DNA of 14,614 nucleotides, from contig JAGKVC010000071.1 of assembly GCA_021152595.1 (NCBI GenBank), forward strand, positions 1 through 14,614, read 5' to 3'. The DNA is from Clostridia bacterium. Its GTDB lineage: Bacteria > Bacillota > Clostridia > Oscillospirales > Ruminococcaceae. The notes beneath the pieces are model-generated. The model saw only the letters and a program-made list of their open reading frames with translations. It had not been told where the DNA came from and ran no database searches. A program made the translations under genes and the position numbers. Of this stretch, positions 6,788-13,458 are shown one piece after another (positions within the stretch are counted from its first letter, which is position 1; each line of letters opens with the position of its first letter).

Positions 6788-8173
6788 TTATTCCTTTTCT
6801 TCGTCCTTTTTCTGCGCGAATTTGCGGAGCGTATAGCCCTCCTTGATGTGCAGCGTGCCGCGGTCGATCGCAAGCGCATAATCCGGCACATCGGTCGTGA
6901 TCGTCGCACCGGCTGCGGTGTAGCTGTATTTGCCGAGGCTCACCGGCGCAATCAGATTGTTGTTGCAGCCGACAAATGCATAATCACCGATCTCACAGCG
7001 CGACTTCTTGATGCCGTCGAAATTGACGGTCACGCAGCCGCAGCCGATATTGACCGATTTGCCGATATCGCTGTCGCCGAGATATGCAAGGTGGGCGATC
7101 AAAGTATCCGGACCGATATCGGTATTCTTGATCTCAACAAAGTCACCGATCAGCGCGCCGGAGCAGATATGGCTGTCCGGACGGATATGCACATACGGAC
7201 CGATCTTGACGCCCGAATCAATACGCGACTGATATGCCTGCATCGTATTCAGCGTGACATTGTCCCCGACGATGCAGTCCTCCACGACGCAGTTCGGTCC
7301 GATCACGCAGTTTTCGCCGATCTCAGTCTTGCCGCGCAGGATCGTTCCCGGCAGGATCTCCGTACCGGCGCCGATCTTGACGCTGCGCTCAATGATGATG
7401 CCGTCGGTGCAGGTGAAGCCGACACCGTTTGCCATATGCTGATTCAGAACGGTCATGCGTGCCGCCGTATTCAAAGCGAGCAGTCCCTTCCGGTCGTTCG
7501 CGCCCAGCACGACATCCGGATTCTTCGAGCAGAATGCACCGGCTCTTCTGCCGCTTTCCAGTGCAATCGCCACGGTATCCGTCAGATAGTATTCATGCTG
7601 CGCATTCTGATCCGTGATCTGTCCGAGCATGTCGATCAGATCGAGCGTGCGGAACCAGTAGCAGCCGGAATTGATCTCGTCAATGCGCTTCTGCTCATCC
7701 GTCGCGTCCTTATCCTCGACGATACCGGCGATACCGGAATCGGTACGGAGAATTCTGCCGTAGCCGGTCGGATCCGGAACCTGTGCCGTAATCACCGTGA
7801 CGGCATTATGCTCCTCGATATGGCGCTCGAGGGATTTCTTGATCGTATCGCTGTCAATGAACGGTGCATCGCCGCAGAGAACGAGTGTATTGCCGTCCGT
7901 ATCGGCATTCAAAAAGGGCAGCGTCTGCATGACGGCATGTCCGGTGCCTTTGCGCTCCGCCTGAAATGCGGTTTCGCAGCGGTCGCCGAGATAAGCGTTG
8001 ATCTGTTCCGCCTCATAGCCCGTCACGACGCAGATTTTATCAAGTCCTGCTTTTTCGCATGCGCCGAGTACCCATTCCAGCATCGGCTCTCCCAGTACCT
8101 TGAACATCGGCTTCGGGATCGGCGCCTTCATGCGCTTGCCCTGTCCGCCGGCGAGAATCACAGCTTTATTCAT
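6788..8173 (-). CDS. glmU: Bifunctional UDP-GlcNAc pyrophosphorylase / glucosamine-1-phosphate N-acetyltransferase GlmU
   Basis: GlmU makes UDP-N-acetylglucosamine: the C-terminal domain acetylates glucosamine-1-phosphate with acetyl-CoA and the N-terminal domain transfers UMP from UTP. The product feeds peptidoglycan and other glycans. Its 461 residues are a full-length match. The nucleotidyltransferase part shows LAGGQGKRM (7-15) with a Lys at 22, QAERKGTGHAV (71-81) and GDAPF (101-105). Hexapeptide repeats of a left-handed beta helix run from about 250 to 440. The acetyltransferase site includes IAHLAYLGD (359-367, the His matching the catalytic His363 of E. coli) and VNFDG at about 380. 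The ATG lies 10 bases after AAAGG. A near-consensus promoter is upstream and the gene is divergent from the TetR gene. Confidence 0.96.
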   Translation of the reverse strand: MNKAVILAGGQGKRMKAPIPKPMFKVLGEPMLEWVLGACEKAGLDKICVVTGYEAEQINAYLGDRCETAFQAERKGTGHAVMQTLPFLNADTDGNTLVLCGDAPFIDSDTIKKSLERHIEEHNAVTVITAQVPDPTGYGRILRTDSGIAGIVEDKDATDEQKRIDEINSGCYWFRTLDLIDMLGQITDQNAQHEYYLTDTVAIALESGRRAGAFCSKNPDVVLGANDRKGLLALNTAARMTVLNQHMANGVGFTCTDGIIIERSVKIGAGTEILPGTILRGKTEIGENCVIGPNCVVEDCIVGDNVTLNTMQAYQSRIDSGVKIGPYVHIRPDSHICSGALIGDFVEIKNTDIGPDTLIAHLAYLGDSDIGKSVNIGCGCVTVNFDGIKKSRCEIGDYAFVGCNNNLIAPVSLGKYSYTAAGATITTDVPDYALAIDRGTLHIKEGYTLRKFAQKKDEEKE

Positions 8174-8229
8174 GGCATTATGTCCTTTCCTGTTCGTAAT
8201 ATCAGATGCAGTTTTTTCTGCTCTTCCCT

Positions 8230-8258
8230 ATTATAGCATACTTTTTCTCTGCGGTCAA
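8230..8258 (-). promoter_or_regulatory. Promoter of glmU
   Basis: On the minus strand TTGACC (8258-8253), a 17-base spacer and a perfect TATAAT (8235-8230). Transcription would start near 8223 and give a leader of about 50 nt. This is a near-consensus sigma-A promoter, as expected for a housekeeping gene. Confidence 0.85.
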
Positions 8259-8420
8259 GCGAAAAATCGCCCTCCGGCAAATGATTTTTGCGGCGCAGCG
8301 TGCAGATCCGCCGGCACTGCATCACCCCGCCGCCGCGGAAACCGGAATATGATATCCGATACATTTTTTCGCCTTGCTTTTTCTGCCGTTGTGCAAAATC
8401 ACAGACTTCTGCTGATTTGC

Positions 8421-8451
8421 TTGACAAATGTAAGAGAACAGTGTATTCTTA
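8421..8451 (+). promoter_or_regulatory. Promoter of the TetR gene with an overlapping imperfect palindrome
   Basis: A consensus TTGACA (8421-8426), 17 bases, then TATTCT (8444-8449). A 21-bp imperfect palindrome covers 8431-8451: arms TAAGAGAACA and TGTATTCTTA around a central G, with 8 of 10 pairs matching. It spans the spacer and the -10, where a TetR dimer would block polymerase. Autoregulation is inferred from position. The rest of the 315-bp region between glmU and this gene shows a short AAAAATC/GATTTTT inverted repeat (8262-8289) and nothing else I can support. Confidence 0.65.
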
Positions 8452-8488
8452 TTTCAGAGAACGCCGTTCACCTACAGGAGAAATCATC

Positions 8489-9103
8489 ATGCCACGAAAC
8501 AAAGCACAAAGTCACGAACGAATCATTGCAGCGGCAAAAGAAGAATTCCTGAGCTGCGGATTTGAGAACGCCTCAATGCGCCGGATCGCTGCAAATGCAG
8601 GGATCACCGCTTCCGGACTCTACAAGCACTTCCCGAACAAAGAGGAAATGTTCGCATATCTGGTTCAGCCGATGCTGGACGAATTCTACACACTCTACCG
8701 TCAGAAGGAAAAAGAGGAGCATGACGCGATCGAACAGATCGGCGCGGCAGCGGCTTTTCTCAATGACGATGCGCTTTACACAATGCAGTTTATCTATGAT
8801 CATCTGGATGCGTTCCGGCTGCTTGTCTGCTGCTCGCAGGGAACTCGCTATGAGAACTATGCGCACAAGCTCGCGGAAATGGAAGAGGAAAGCTCGCTCA
8901 GATATATCGAGGCACTGCGCAGACACGGCGACCATGTGCCGGAATTTGACCGGAGAGAATTTCATCTGCTGGTCTCTGCAAATGTCGAAGCTGTCCTTCA
9001 GCCGATCCGGCATCAATTCACGCGCGAAGAAGCCATGCATTACGCGGAGACCATCAACACCTTCTTTGCAAAGGGCTGGAAATGGCTCTGCGGCATGGAA
9101 TAA
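8489..9103 (+). CDS. TetR/AcrR-family transcriptional regulator
   Basis: A 204-residue regulator. The N-terminal TetR DNA-binding domain is clear: residues 8-54, with the HTH at about 27-49 (ASMRRIAANAGITASGLYKH) followed by FPNKEEMF. Residues 60-204 form the helical ligand-binding and dimerisation domain, which is variable in this family, so the ligand is unknown. The frame is open far upstream, but AGGAG 8 bases before the ATG at 8489, and the promoter at 8421-8449, fix the start there. The next genes on the strand are feoA and feoB, separated by a weak terminator and an iron-box-like site. The TetR protein is therefore probably not the main feo regulator, although read-through into feoAB is possible. 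Confidence 0.9.
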   Translation: MPRNKAQSHERIIAAAKEEFLSCGFENASMRRIAANAGITASGLYKHFPNKEEMFAYLVQPMLDEFYTLYRQKEKEEHDAIEQIGAAAAFLNDDALYTMQFIYDHLDAFRLLVCCSQGTRYENYAHKLAEMEEESSLRYIEALRRHGDHVPEFDRREFHLLVSANVEAVLQPIRHQFTREEAMHYAETINTFFAKGWKWLCGME

Positions 9104-9126
9104 ATCCGTCAGGGATCAGAAATCAA

Positions 9127-9159
9127 AAAAAGATATCGGCGCAATGCCGATTTCTCTTT
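9127..9159 (+). terminator. Probable intrinsic terminator after the TetR gene
   Basis: ATCGGC (9135-9140) and GCCGAT (9146-9151) form a perfect stem with a GCAAT loop, extended with mismatches by an A-rich left flank and the TTTCTCTTT right flank. The U-tract is interrupted, so termination may be partial and some read-through into feoAB is possible. Confidence 0.55.
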
Positions 9160-9168
9160 GTTATGCAG

Positions 9169-9187
9169 TTAGGTAAAGCTAACCGGA
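9169..9187 (+). promoter_or_regulatory. DtxR/IdeR-type iron box upstream of feoA
   Basis: TTAGGTAAAGCTAACCGGA matches the known IdeR/DtxR consensus TTAGGTTAGGCTAACCTAA at 15 of 19 positions, and contains the half-sites GTTAG and CTAAC. It lies 48 bases before the feoA start, a normal operator position. I see no strong -10/-35 around it, so the feoAB promoter itself is not assigned. A small CAGAC-ATCA-GTCTG hairpin follows at 9197-9210. The DtxR-family gene at 3524-3922 is the obvious candidate to bind here, but that is inferred. Confidence 0.7.
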
Positions 9188-9234
9188 TGCAACTGTCAGA
9201 CATCAGTCTGCGGAATAGATGAAGGAGGAAGTAT

Positions 9235-9456
9235 ATGAAGCTCACGGAAACAACTGCGGATACGCAGGGGCGGATCAAAACGCTTGGCGGTGACGATCAT
9301 TTTATGAACCGGATCACTGCAATCGGCATCACGGAGGGCACACGCTTTCAGACGGTGCGCAATGACAAAAATATGCCGCTGCTGATCTATCTGCGCGAAA
9401 CGCTGATCTCGCTGAACCGCGCAGATGCGGAGAGAATCGAGGTGGAGCTGCAATGA
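9235..9456 (+). CDS. feoA: Ferrous iron transport protein FeoA
   Basis: FeoA is a small cytoplasmic SH3-like protein that works with the FeoB ferrous iron channel. The 73-residue length is typical. The sequence has the family pattern: an N-terminal strand leading to GRIKTLGGDDHFMNRITAIG (12-31), the ITEGTRFQTVRND turn (32-44), and a C-terminal LIYLRETLISLNRADAERIE segment (49-68) in which the usual Gly-rich strand is less obvious. AAGGAGG lies a few bases before the ATG. The stop overlaps the start of feoB at ATGA, so the two are translationally coupled. Lying downstream of the iron box suggests repression when iron is plentiful. Confidence 0.9.
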   Translation: MKLTETTADTQGRIKTLGGDDHFMNRITAIGITEGTRFQTVRNDKNMPLLIYLRETLISLNRADAERIEVELQ

Positions 9457-11294
9457 GCAACCGGATCGCACTTCTCGGACAGCCGAATTCCGGCAAATCC
9501 ACAATCTACAACAACCTCACCGGTTCGCGGCAGCATGTCGGAAACTGGGCAGGCAAGACCGTCGAGAAAAATGAGGGCAGCTATACCTATAACGGGACGA
9601 AATATGCTGTCACCGACCTGCCGGGCAGCTACGGTCTTTCCGGTAATTCCGATGAGGAGATCATCACCACGGACTTTATCAAATCGGGACAGAGCGACCT
9701 GACCGTTGTGCTGGTCGATGCCTCGCAGCTCGAACGCAGTATGTTCATGCTCGCAGAATTTGCAGCGCTCGGTCAGCCTGCGGTTCTTGTGCTCAATATG
9801 ATGGACGTCGCACAGAATATGGGCAAGAAGATCAACGCGGAGGCACTTGCGAAAAAGCTCGGGATTCCTGTTCTGCCGTTCAATGCGACTGATACAAAGG
9901 ACTATGACAAGCTGAAAAAGCTGGTCGCCGCGGAGCTGAAAACGCCGCACAAGCTGACGGTCACACCGCCGGAATCGCATCACAATATCAAGGCGGACAG
10001 TCAGGCGAAATTTGAATGGGTGGATGCGCTGCTGTCCGGTGTCACGCAGACAGAGACAGGCGTCTACAAAATGTCGAAATTCGACCGGCTGATGACAAGA
10101 CCGGTTCTCGGAAAAATCATCTGCATCGGCGTGGTACTGCTTGCATTTCTGGTCGCAATGCTGATCATGTCGCCGTTTATGAGCCTCGGACAGATGATTC
10201 CGCAGGTGCTGCATGATCCGGTTGACAAGCTGCTGACCGGCTGGAATGTGCATCCGTGGCTCACATCGGTATTCAGTACCATGCTGCCGAATGTGCTGTT
10301 CTTCGTCATTTCGATGTCGAGCTTTGTATTCGGCGTCAATATTGTATTCGGATTTCTGGAGGAGATCGGTTTCCTCGCCCGCGCCGCATATCAGTTTGAC
10401 GGGCTGCTTTCCAAGCTCGGCTTACAGGGCAAAGCCATCTGCCCGATGCTGATGGGCTTCGGCTGCACGATCGGCGGCGCCTGCGGTACCAGAGTCATGG
10501 ACAACTGGGGACAGCGCATGCTTGCAATGTCGATTGTCTGGGCAATCCCCTGTGCGTCGATCTGGTCGATCATTCCCGTCATTTCGGGCATGTTCTTTAC
10601 ATGGTGGCAGACGATGCTCGTATGCGTCGGCATTCTGCTGTATGTGGTCATTACGATGATTGTCGTATCAAAGGTATTCAGCAAAAAACTCGCGCCGAAG
10701 GAGACCAGAAGCGGCATGATCATGGAGCTGCCGCCCTATCACAAGGCACACTGGAAGCATATCATCAAGGAAGCATTCTTCAAGGCATGGGATATCTTCA
10801 GGCGTGCGCTCGGTACGGTTACGCTGGTTTCGATCCTGTTCTATGTGCTGTCGTTCAGCAAAGACGGCGATGTCGATCACAGCCTGCTCTACCGCGTCGG
10901 TACGTTCATCGAGCCGGTCACGCGCTTCTTCGGCATGGGCTGGCAGACCTTCATGGCATTCGTCAGCGGCGCATTCGCAAAAGAGGCTGTGCTCGGCACG
11001 CTGAATGCGGTCTTTATGGGCAGCAATTCGCTGATGGAGGCTGCCTTCTTCGCAAAGACCGCCAAGGCAGATACCGCGATGCTCGGCAGTGCGATGACGC
11101 AGGTGATCCAGCCGGCGGAGGCTCTTGCATTTATGTTTGCAACGACCTTCAATATCCCCTGCCTCATGGCGCTCTCCACAACCTACAAGGAATCCCACTC
11201 GCTGAAATGGACAGCCAAGGTCGCGCTGTTCTACATCTGTAATGCGCTGATCCTCTCCTGCATTGTATACCATATCGCAAGCCTGTTCATGTGA
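9453..11294 (+). CDS. feoB: Ferrous iron transport protein FeoB (variant core motif)
   Basis: FeoB imports Fe2+ through the membrane and carries a cytoplasmic GTPase domain. Of 613 residues, 1-170 are the G domain: G1 GQPNSGKST (9-17), G2 VGNWAGKT (29-36), G3 DLPG (55-58) and G4 NMMD (115-118). A short linker domain leads to about ten membrane segments from 221 on. Family motifs include FLEEIGFLARAAY (301-313), ELPPYHKAHW (425-434), FAKEAVLGTL (508-517) and FNIPC (566-570). Three points differ from textbook FeoB. The length is well below E. coli's 773. The Gate motif reads GFGCTIGG (335-342) in place of GFGCNVPA. The second pore region reads AIPCASIW (364-371), not an SCGARLPVY-like sequence. 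It belongs to a divergent FeoB branch; Fe2+ is still the likely substrate given feoA and the iron box, but metal preference is not certain. Confidence 0.93.
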   Translation: MSNRIALLGQPNSGKSTIYNNLTGSRQHVGNWAGKTVEKNEGSYTYNGTKYAVTDLPGSYGLSGNSDEEIITTDFIKSGQSDLTVVLVDASQLERSMFMLAEFAALGQPAVLVLNMMDVAQNMGKKINAEALAKKLGIPVLPFNATDTKDYDKLKKLVAAELKTPHKLTVTPPESHHNIKADSQAKFEWVDALLSGVTQTETGVYKMSKFDRLMTRPVLGKIICIGVVLLAFLVAMLIMSPFMSLGQMIPQVLHDPVDKLLTGWNVHPWLTSVFSTMLPNVLFFVISMSSFVFGVNIVFGFLEEIGFLARAAYQFDGLLSKLGLQGKAICPMLMGFGCTIGGACGTRVMDNWGQRMLAMSIVWAIPCASIWSIIPVISGMFFTWWQTMLVCVGILLYVVITMIVVSKVFSKKLAPKETRSGMIMELPPYHKAHWKHIIKEAFFKAWDIFRRALGTVTLVSILFYVLSFSKDGDVDHSLLYRVGTFIEPVTRFFGMGWQTFMAFVSGAFAKEAVLGTLNAVFMGSNSLMEAAFFAKTAKADTAMLGSAMTQVIQPAEALAFMFATTFNIPCLMALSTTYKESHSLKWTAKVALFYICNALILSCIVYHIASLFM

Positions 11295-11302
11295 ACACAA
11301 AT

Positions 11303-11335
11303 GCAGCGTTCCGCTTTGGGACGCTGCCTCTTTTT
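11303..11335 (+). terminator. Intrinsic terminator of feoAB
   Basis: GCAGCGTTCC (11303-11312) and GGGACGCTGC (11318-11327) pair with one wobble around a 5-nt loop and are followed by CTCTTTTT. A strong terminator 9 nt after the feoB stop, which closes the iron transport operon. Confidence 0.9.
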
Positions 11336-11377
11336 GCATTCCGGCAATATCCGCAGATATAAGTACCATGCATCCAC

Positions 11378-11432
11378 TTGAAAAGCGGTGGATTATATGT
11401 TATAACCGGGCAGTGCCCGGCTCCATTTTTTC
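11378..11432 (+). repeat. Promoter-hairpin module, copy 1
   Basis: TTGAAA (11378-11383), 17 bases, TGT plus TATAAC (11401-11406), then a perfect hairpin CCGGGCAGTGCCCGG (11406-11420) and CTCCATTTTTTCT. The same layout recurs at 11474-11530, where the hairpin differs by paired base changes. No gene lies between this copy and the aldo/keto reductase, so any transcript from here would be a short RNA or a long leader. Confidence 0.6.
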
Positions 11433-11473
11433 TCCCCGTCAGTTTCTCTGTGTCCTTTTTTCATCCGCTCCCA

Positions 11474-11530
11474 TTGCGTTTCCCGCCATAATGTGTTATA
11501 ACCGCGCCGTGCGCGGCTCCATTTTGCTTC
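11474..11530 (+). repeat. Promoter-hairpin module, copy 2
   Basis: TTGCGT (11474-11479), 17 bases, TGT plus TATAAC (11497-11502), then a perfect hairpin CCGCGCCGTGCGCGG (11502-11516) and CTCCATTTTGCTTC. Compared with copy 1 the stem differs by C/G swaps on both arms that keep pairing, and the loop changes from AGT to CGT. This argues that the palindrome itself matters, either as RNA hairpin or as operator. Confidence 0.6.
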
Positions 11531-11611
11531 GCCTTTATTCAGCATATCGTGCAGAACTGTTCGCTGCTCAGTTCAGCCGGTTTCATCTGCAAAGTATTTT
11601 TCGGATTTCCA

Positions 11612-11640
11612 TTGCTTTTCCGGTAATTATCTGTTATAAT
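11612..11640 (+). promoter_or_regulatory. Promoter of the aldo/keto reductase gene (module copy 3, no hairpin)
   Basis: TTGCTT (11612-11617), a 17-base spacer, TGT and a perfect TATAAT (11635-11640): an extended -10 promoter about 35 nt before the gene. The stretch before and through it (CCATTGCTTTTCC, then TTAT-x-TGTTATAA) resembles copy 2 at 11472-11501, so it appears to be a third diverged copy of the module, with the hairpin part absent. Confidence 0.75.
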
Positions 11641-11683
11641 GAAAATATCGCAGATGCGAATCTTAACTGTCAGGAGGTATCAT

Positions 11684-12721
11684 ATGAACTACACGAAACT
11701 CGGCAATTCCGATCTCAAGATCTCGCGGATCTGCATGGGATGCATGGGCTTCGGCGATGCGCAGAACGGACAGCATTCTTGGACGATCGACGAGGCGCAT
11801 TCCCGTGAGATTATCAAACGCGGACTGGAGCTCGGCGTCAATTTCTTCGATACGGCGATCGCATATCAGTCCGGCACAAGCGAGCAGTATGTCGGCAGAG
11901 CGCTCCGCGATTTTGCTAAGCGCGATGAAGTCGTTGTCGCAACAAAATTCCTGCCGCGTACCCCTGCCGATCTCGAAGCAGGCATCACCGGTCAGCAGCA
12001 TATTGAGCGCATGATCAACAAGAGCCTCGAAAATCTCGGCATGGACTATGTCGATCTCTATATCTATCATATGTGGGACTGGAATACACCGCTCTATGAT
12101 ATCCTCGACGGGCTGAACCGGATCGTCAAAGCCGGAAAGGCACGCTATATCGGCATCTCGAACTGCTATGCGTGGCAGCTCGCAAAGGCAAATGCACTCG
12201 CGGAAAAAGAGGGCTTTGCAAAATTCGTCAGCGTGCAGGGACACTATAACCTGATCTTCCGCGAGGAGGAGCGCGAAATGGCGATGCTCTGCGCCGAGGA
12301 CAATATCGCAATGACACCCTACAGCGCACTCGCAAGCGGCAGACTCGCAAGACTCCCCGGCGAAACCTCAAAGCGTGCGGAAGAAGATACCTACGCGAAA
12401 TTCAAATATGATGCAACCCGTGAGCAGGATGAGGTCATCATCCGGCGCGTTGCGGAGCTTGCCGAAAAGCACGGTGTCTCCATGACCGAAATTTCGCTCG
12501 CGTGGCTGCTGACAAAGGTCACGGCACCGGTCGTCGGCGCGACAAAGCTGCACCATATCGAGGGCGCGGCAAAGGCGACTGAGCTTACCCTTTCCGACGA
12601 GGAAACCGCGTATCTCGAGGAGCCATATATCCCCCATGCGCTTGCAGGCGTCATGGCACAGAACAGACCTGCGAACAAAAACGAACAGCATGTCTGGAGC
12701 ACCGGCTCGCAGAAAATCTGA
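11684..12721 (+). CDS. Aldo/keto reductase
   Basis: An NAD(P)H-dependent oxidoreductase of the aldo/keto reductase superfamily, 345 residues, expected to be a cytoplasmic (beta/alpha)8 barrel that reduces aldehydes or ketones. The catalytic tetrad is visible: D56 and Y61 in FFDTAIAY (54-61), K88 in VVATKF (84-89) and H129 in LYIYHMWD (125-132). Cofactor-side features include GKARYIGISNC, SVQGHYNLI, TPYSALASGRLAR, and the late VVGATKLHHIEGA (the phosphate-binding region, where Ser/Gly-Ser is more usual). The substrate cannot be predicted. The frame is open upstream to 11639, but AGGAGG 6 bases before the ATG at 11684 and the promoter at 11612-11640 fix this start. The gene stands alone between two terminators. 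Confidence 0.93.
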   Translation: MNYTKLGNSDLKISRICMGCMGFGDAQNGQHSWTIDEAHSREIIKRGLELGVNFFDTAIAYQSGTSEQYVGRALRDFAKRDEVVVATKFLPRTPADLEAGITGQQHIERMINKSLENLGMDYVDLYIYHMWDWNTPLYDILDGLNRIVKAGKARYIGISNCYAWQLAKANALAEKEGFAKFVSVQGHYNLIFREEEREMAMLCAEDNIAMTPYSALASGRLARLPGETSKRAEEDTYAKFKYDATREQDEVIIRRVAELAEKHGVSMTEISLAWLLTKVTAPVVGATKLHHIEGAAKATELTLSDEETAYLEEPYIPHALAGVMAQNRPANKNEQHVWSTGSQKI

Positions 12722-12737
12722 TCCCATATCATGTATG

Positions 12738-12778
12738 AATCCCCCTGACTGCGGCAGAATCTCAGTCAGGGGGATTTC
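12738..12778 (+). terminator. Intrinsic terminator of the aldo/keto reductase gene
   Basis: AATCCCCCTGACTG (12738-12751) and CAGTCAGGGGGATT (12763-12776) form a perfect 14-bp stem with an 11-nt loop, followed by a short T-run (TTCTG). The stem is strong though the U-tract is short. Confidence 0.8.
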
Positions 12779-12830
12779 TGCATCTGATACGCCCATGAAG
12801 ATCATCACAAAAATTTCACAGAAAAAACAC

Positions 12831-12859
12831 TTGACAAATCCGATTGCATCGTGTATAAT
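12831..12859 (+). promoter_or_regulatory. Consensus promoter of the peroxidase operon
   Basis: Perfect TTGACA (12831-12836), a 17-base spacer and perfect TATAAT (12854-12859). This is the strongest promoter in the window and implies that the operon needs tight repression, consistent with the palindrome that follows at once. Confidence 0.93.
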
Positions 12860-12867
12860 TAAATCAA

Positions 12868-12884
12868 GCTCAATCGAATTGAGC
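12868..12884 (+). promoter_or_regulatory. Palindromic operator at the peroxidase start site, candidate OhrR site
   Basis: GCTCAATCGAATTGAGC is a perfect 7-bp inverted repeat with a 3-nt centre, starting 8 bases after the -10, so it covers the expected transcription start. It resembles MarR/OhrR operators, which are AT-rich inverted repeats with CAAT/ATTG half-sites (B. subtilis ohr: TACAATT-AATTGTA). The OhrR gene three positions downstream is the natural candidate to bind it. No T-tract follows, so it is not a terminator. Confidence 0.7.
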
Positions 12885-12910
12885 AACATTTTGAAAACGG
12901 AGGTTCTATC

Positions 12911-13450
12911 ATGAGTATTTATGATCTGACTGTCAAGGACGCAAAGGGCAATGACGTTTCTTTGAATGAGTACCGCGGAAAGGTTCTGCTGATTGTCAAC
13001 ACCGCGACCGGCTGCGGCTTTACTCCGCAGTATGACGGCTTGCAGGACCTCTATGAAGCCTATCAGGAACAGGGGCTTGAGATTCTCGATTTCCCGTGCA
13101 ATCAGTTCGGCGAGCAGGCTCCCGGCACTGAGGAGGAGATCGTTTCCTTCTGCACCGGAAGATTCGGCATCACCTTCAAACAGTTTGCGAAGATCGACGT
13201 CAACGGCGAAAACGCGCTGCCGCTCTTCAAACTGCTCAAGCAGGCAATCCCCGAGGAGAATGTCGAGGGACTGAAAGCGAAAATGGCGATGAAGGCGATC
13301 TCCGCAATCAGCAAGACCTGCAAGGAGCCCGGCGATATCAAATGGAACTTTACCAAATTTCTCGTAGACCGCGAGGGCAATGTCGTCGGCAGATTTGCAC
13401 CGACCGATGAGCCCAAAGCAATCGAAGACAAAATAAAGGAGCTGTTATAA
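12911..13450 (+). CDS. Glutathione-peroxidase-family thiol peroxidase (GPx/BtuE-like)
   Basis: A 179-residue thioredoxin-fold peroxidase that reduces hydrogen peroxide or organic hydroperoxides. Bacterial Cys-type members usually take electrons from thioredoxin rather than glutathione. The peroxidatic residue is Cys35 (encoded TGC, not selenocysteine) in NTATGCGFTPQYDGL (30-44). The rest of the catalytic tetrad is Q69 in FPCNQFGEQAPGT (61-73), with W145 and N146 in WNFTKFLVDR (145-154). C81 in SFCTGRFGITF is the likely resolving cysteine; C63 and C137 are further cysteines. A GGAGG site precedes the ATG at 12911. It is the first gene behind the consensus promoter and palindromic operator, which suggests induction by peroxide. 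Substrate and reductant are inferred from the family. Confidence 0.93.
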   Translation: MSIYDLTVKDAKGNDVSLNEYRGKVLLIVNTATGCGFTPQYDGLQDLYEAYQEQGLEILDFPCNQFGEQAPGTEEEIVSFCTGRFGITFKQFAKIDVNGENALPLFKLLKQAIPEENVEGLKAKMAMKAISAISKTCKEPGDIKWNFTKFLVDREGNVVGRFAPTDEPKAIEDKIKELL

Positions 13451-13458
13451 CGGATTAC

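Noticed and set aside
6728..8236. A 502-codon open frame on the plus strand antisense to glmU
   Set aside because: It lies opposite a clear full-length GlmU, has Arg/Asp/His/Ile-rich composition typical of a codon-bias shadow, and contains no recognisable domain or good ribosome site.
8170..8427. An 85-codon minus-strand frame upstream of glmU
   Set aside because: It contains the glmU promoter (8230-8258) and overlaps the glmU start; no supporting ribosome site or homology.
9169..9230. A riboswitch before feoA
   Set aside because: The leader is too short and shows only one small hairpin; the iron-box palindrome explains the conserved-looking part better.
11263..11808. A 181-codon plus-strand frame through the feoB-aldo/keto reductase gap, with repeated CYNRAV-like peptides
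   Set aside because: It starts inside feoB, crosses a strong terminator and ends inside the reductase. The peptide repeats are only the translation of the repeated promoter modules.
12868..12884. The palindrome after the peroxidase promoter as an attenuator or terminator hairpin
   Set aside because: It covers the expected transcription start and has no T-tract, which fits an operator better.
12911..13450. Selenocysteine in the GPx-like enzyme
   Set aside because: The catalytic position is a TGC cysteine codon; no in-frame TGA is present.
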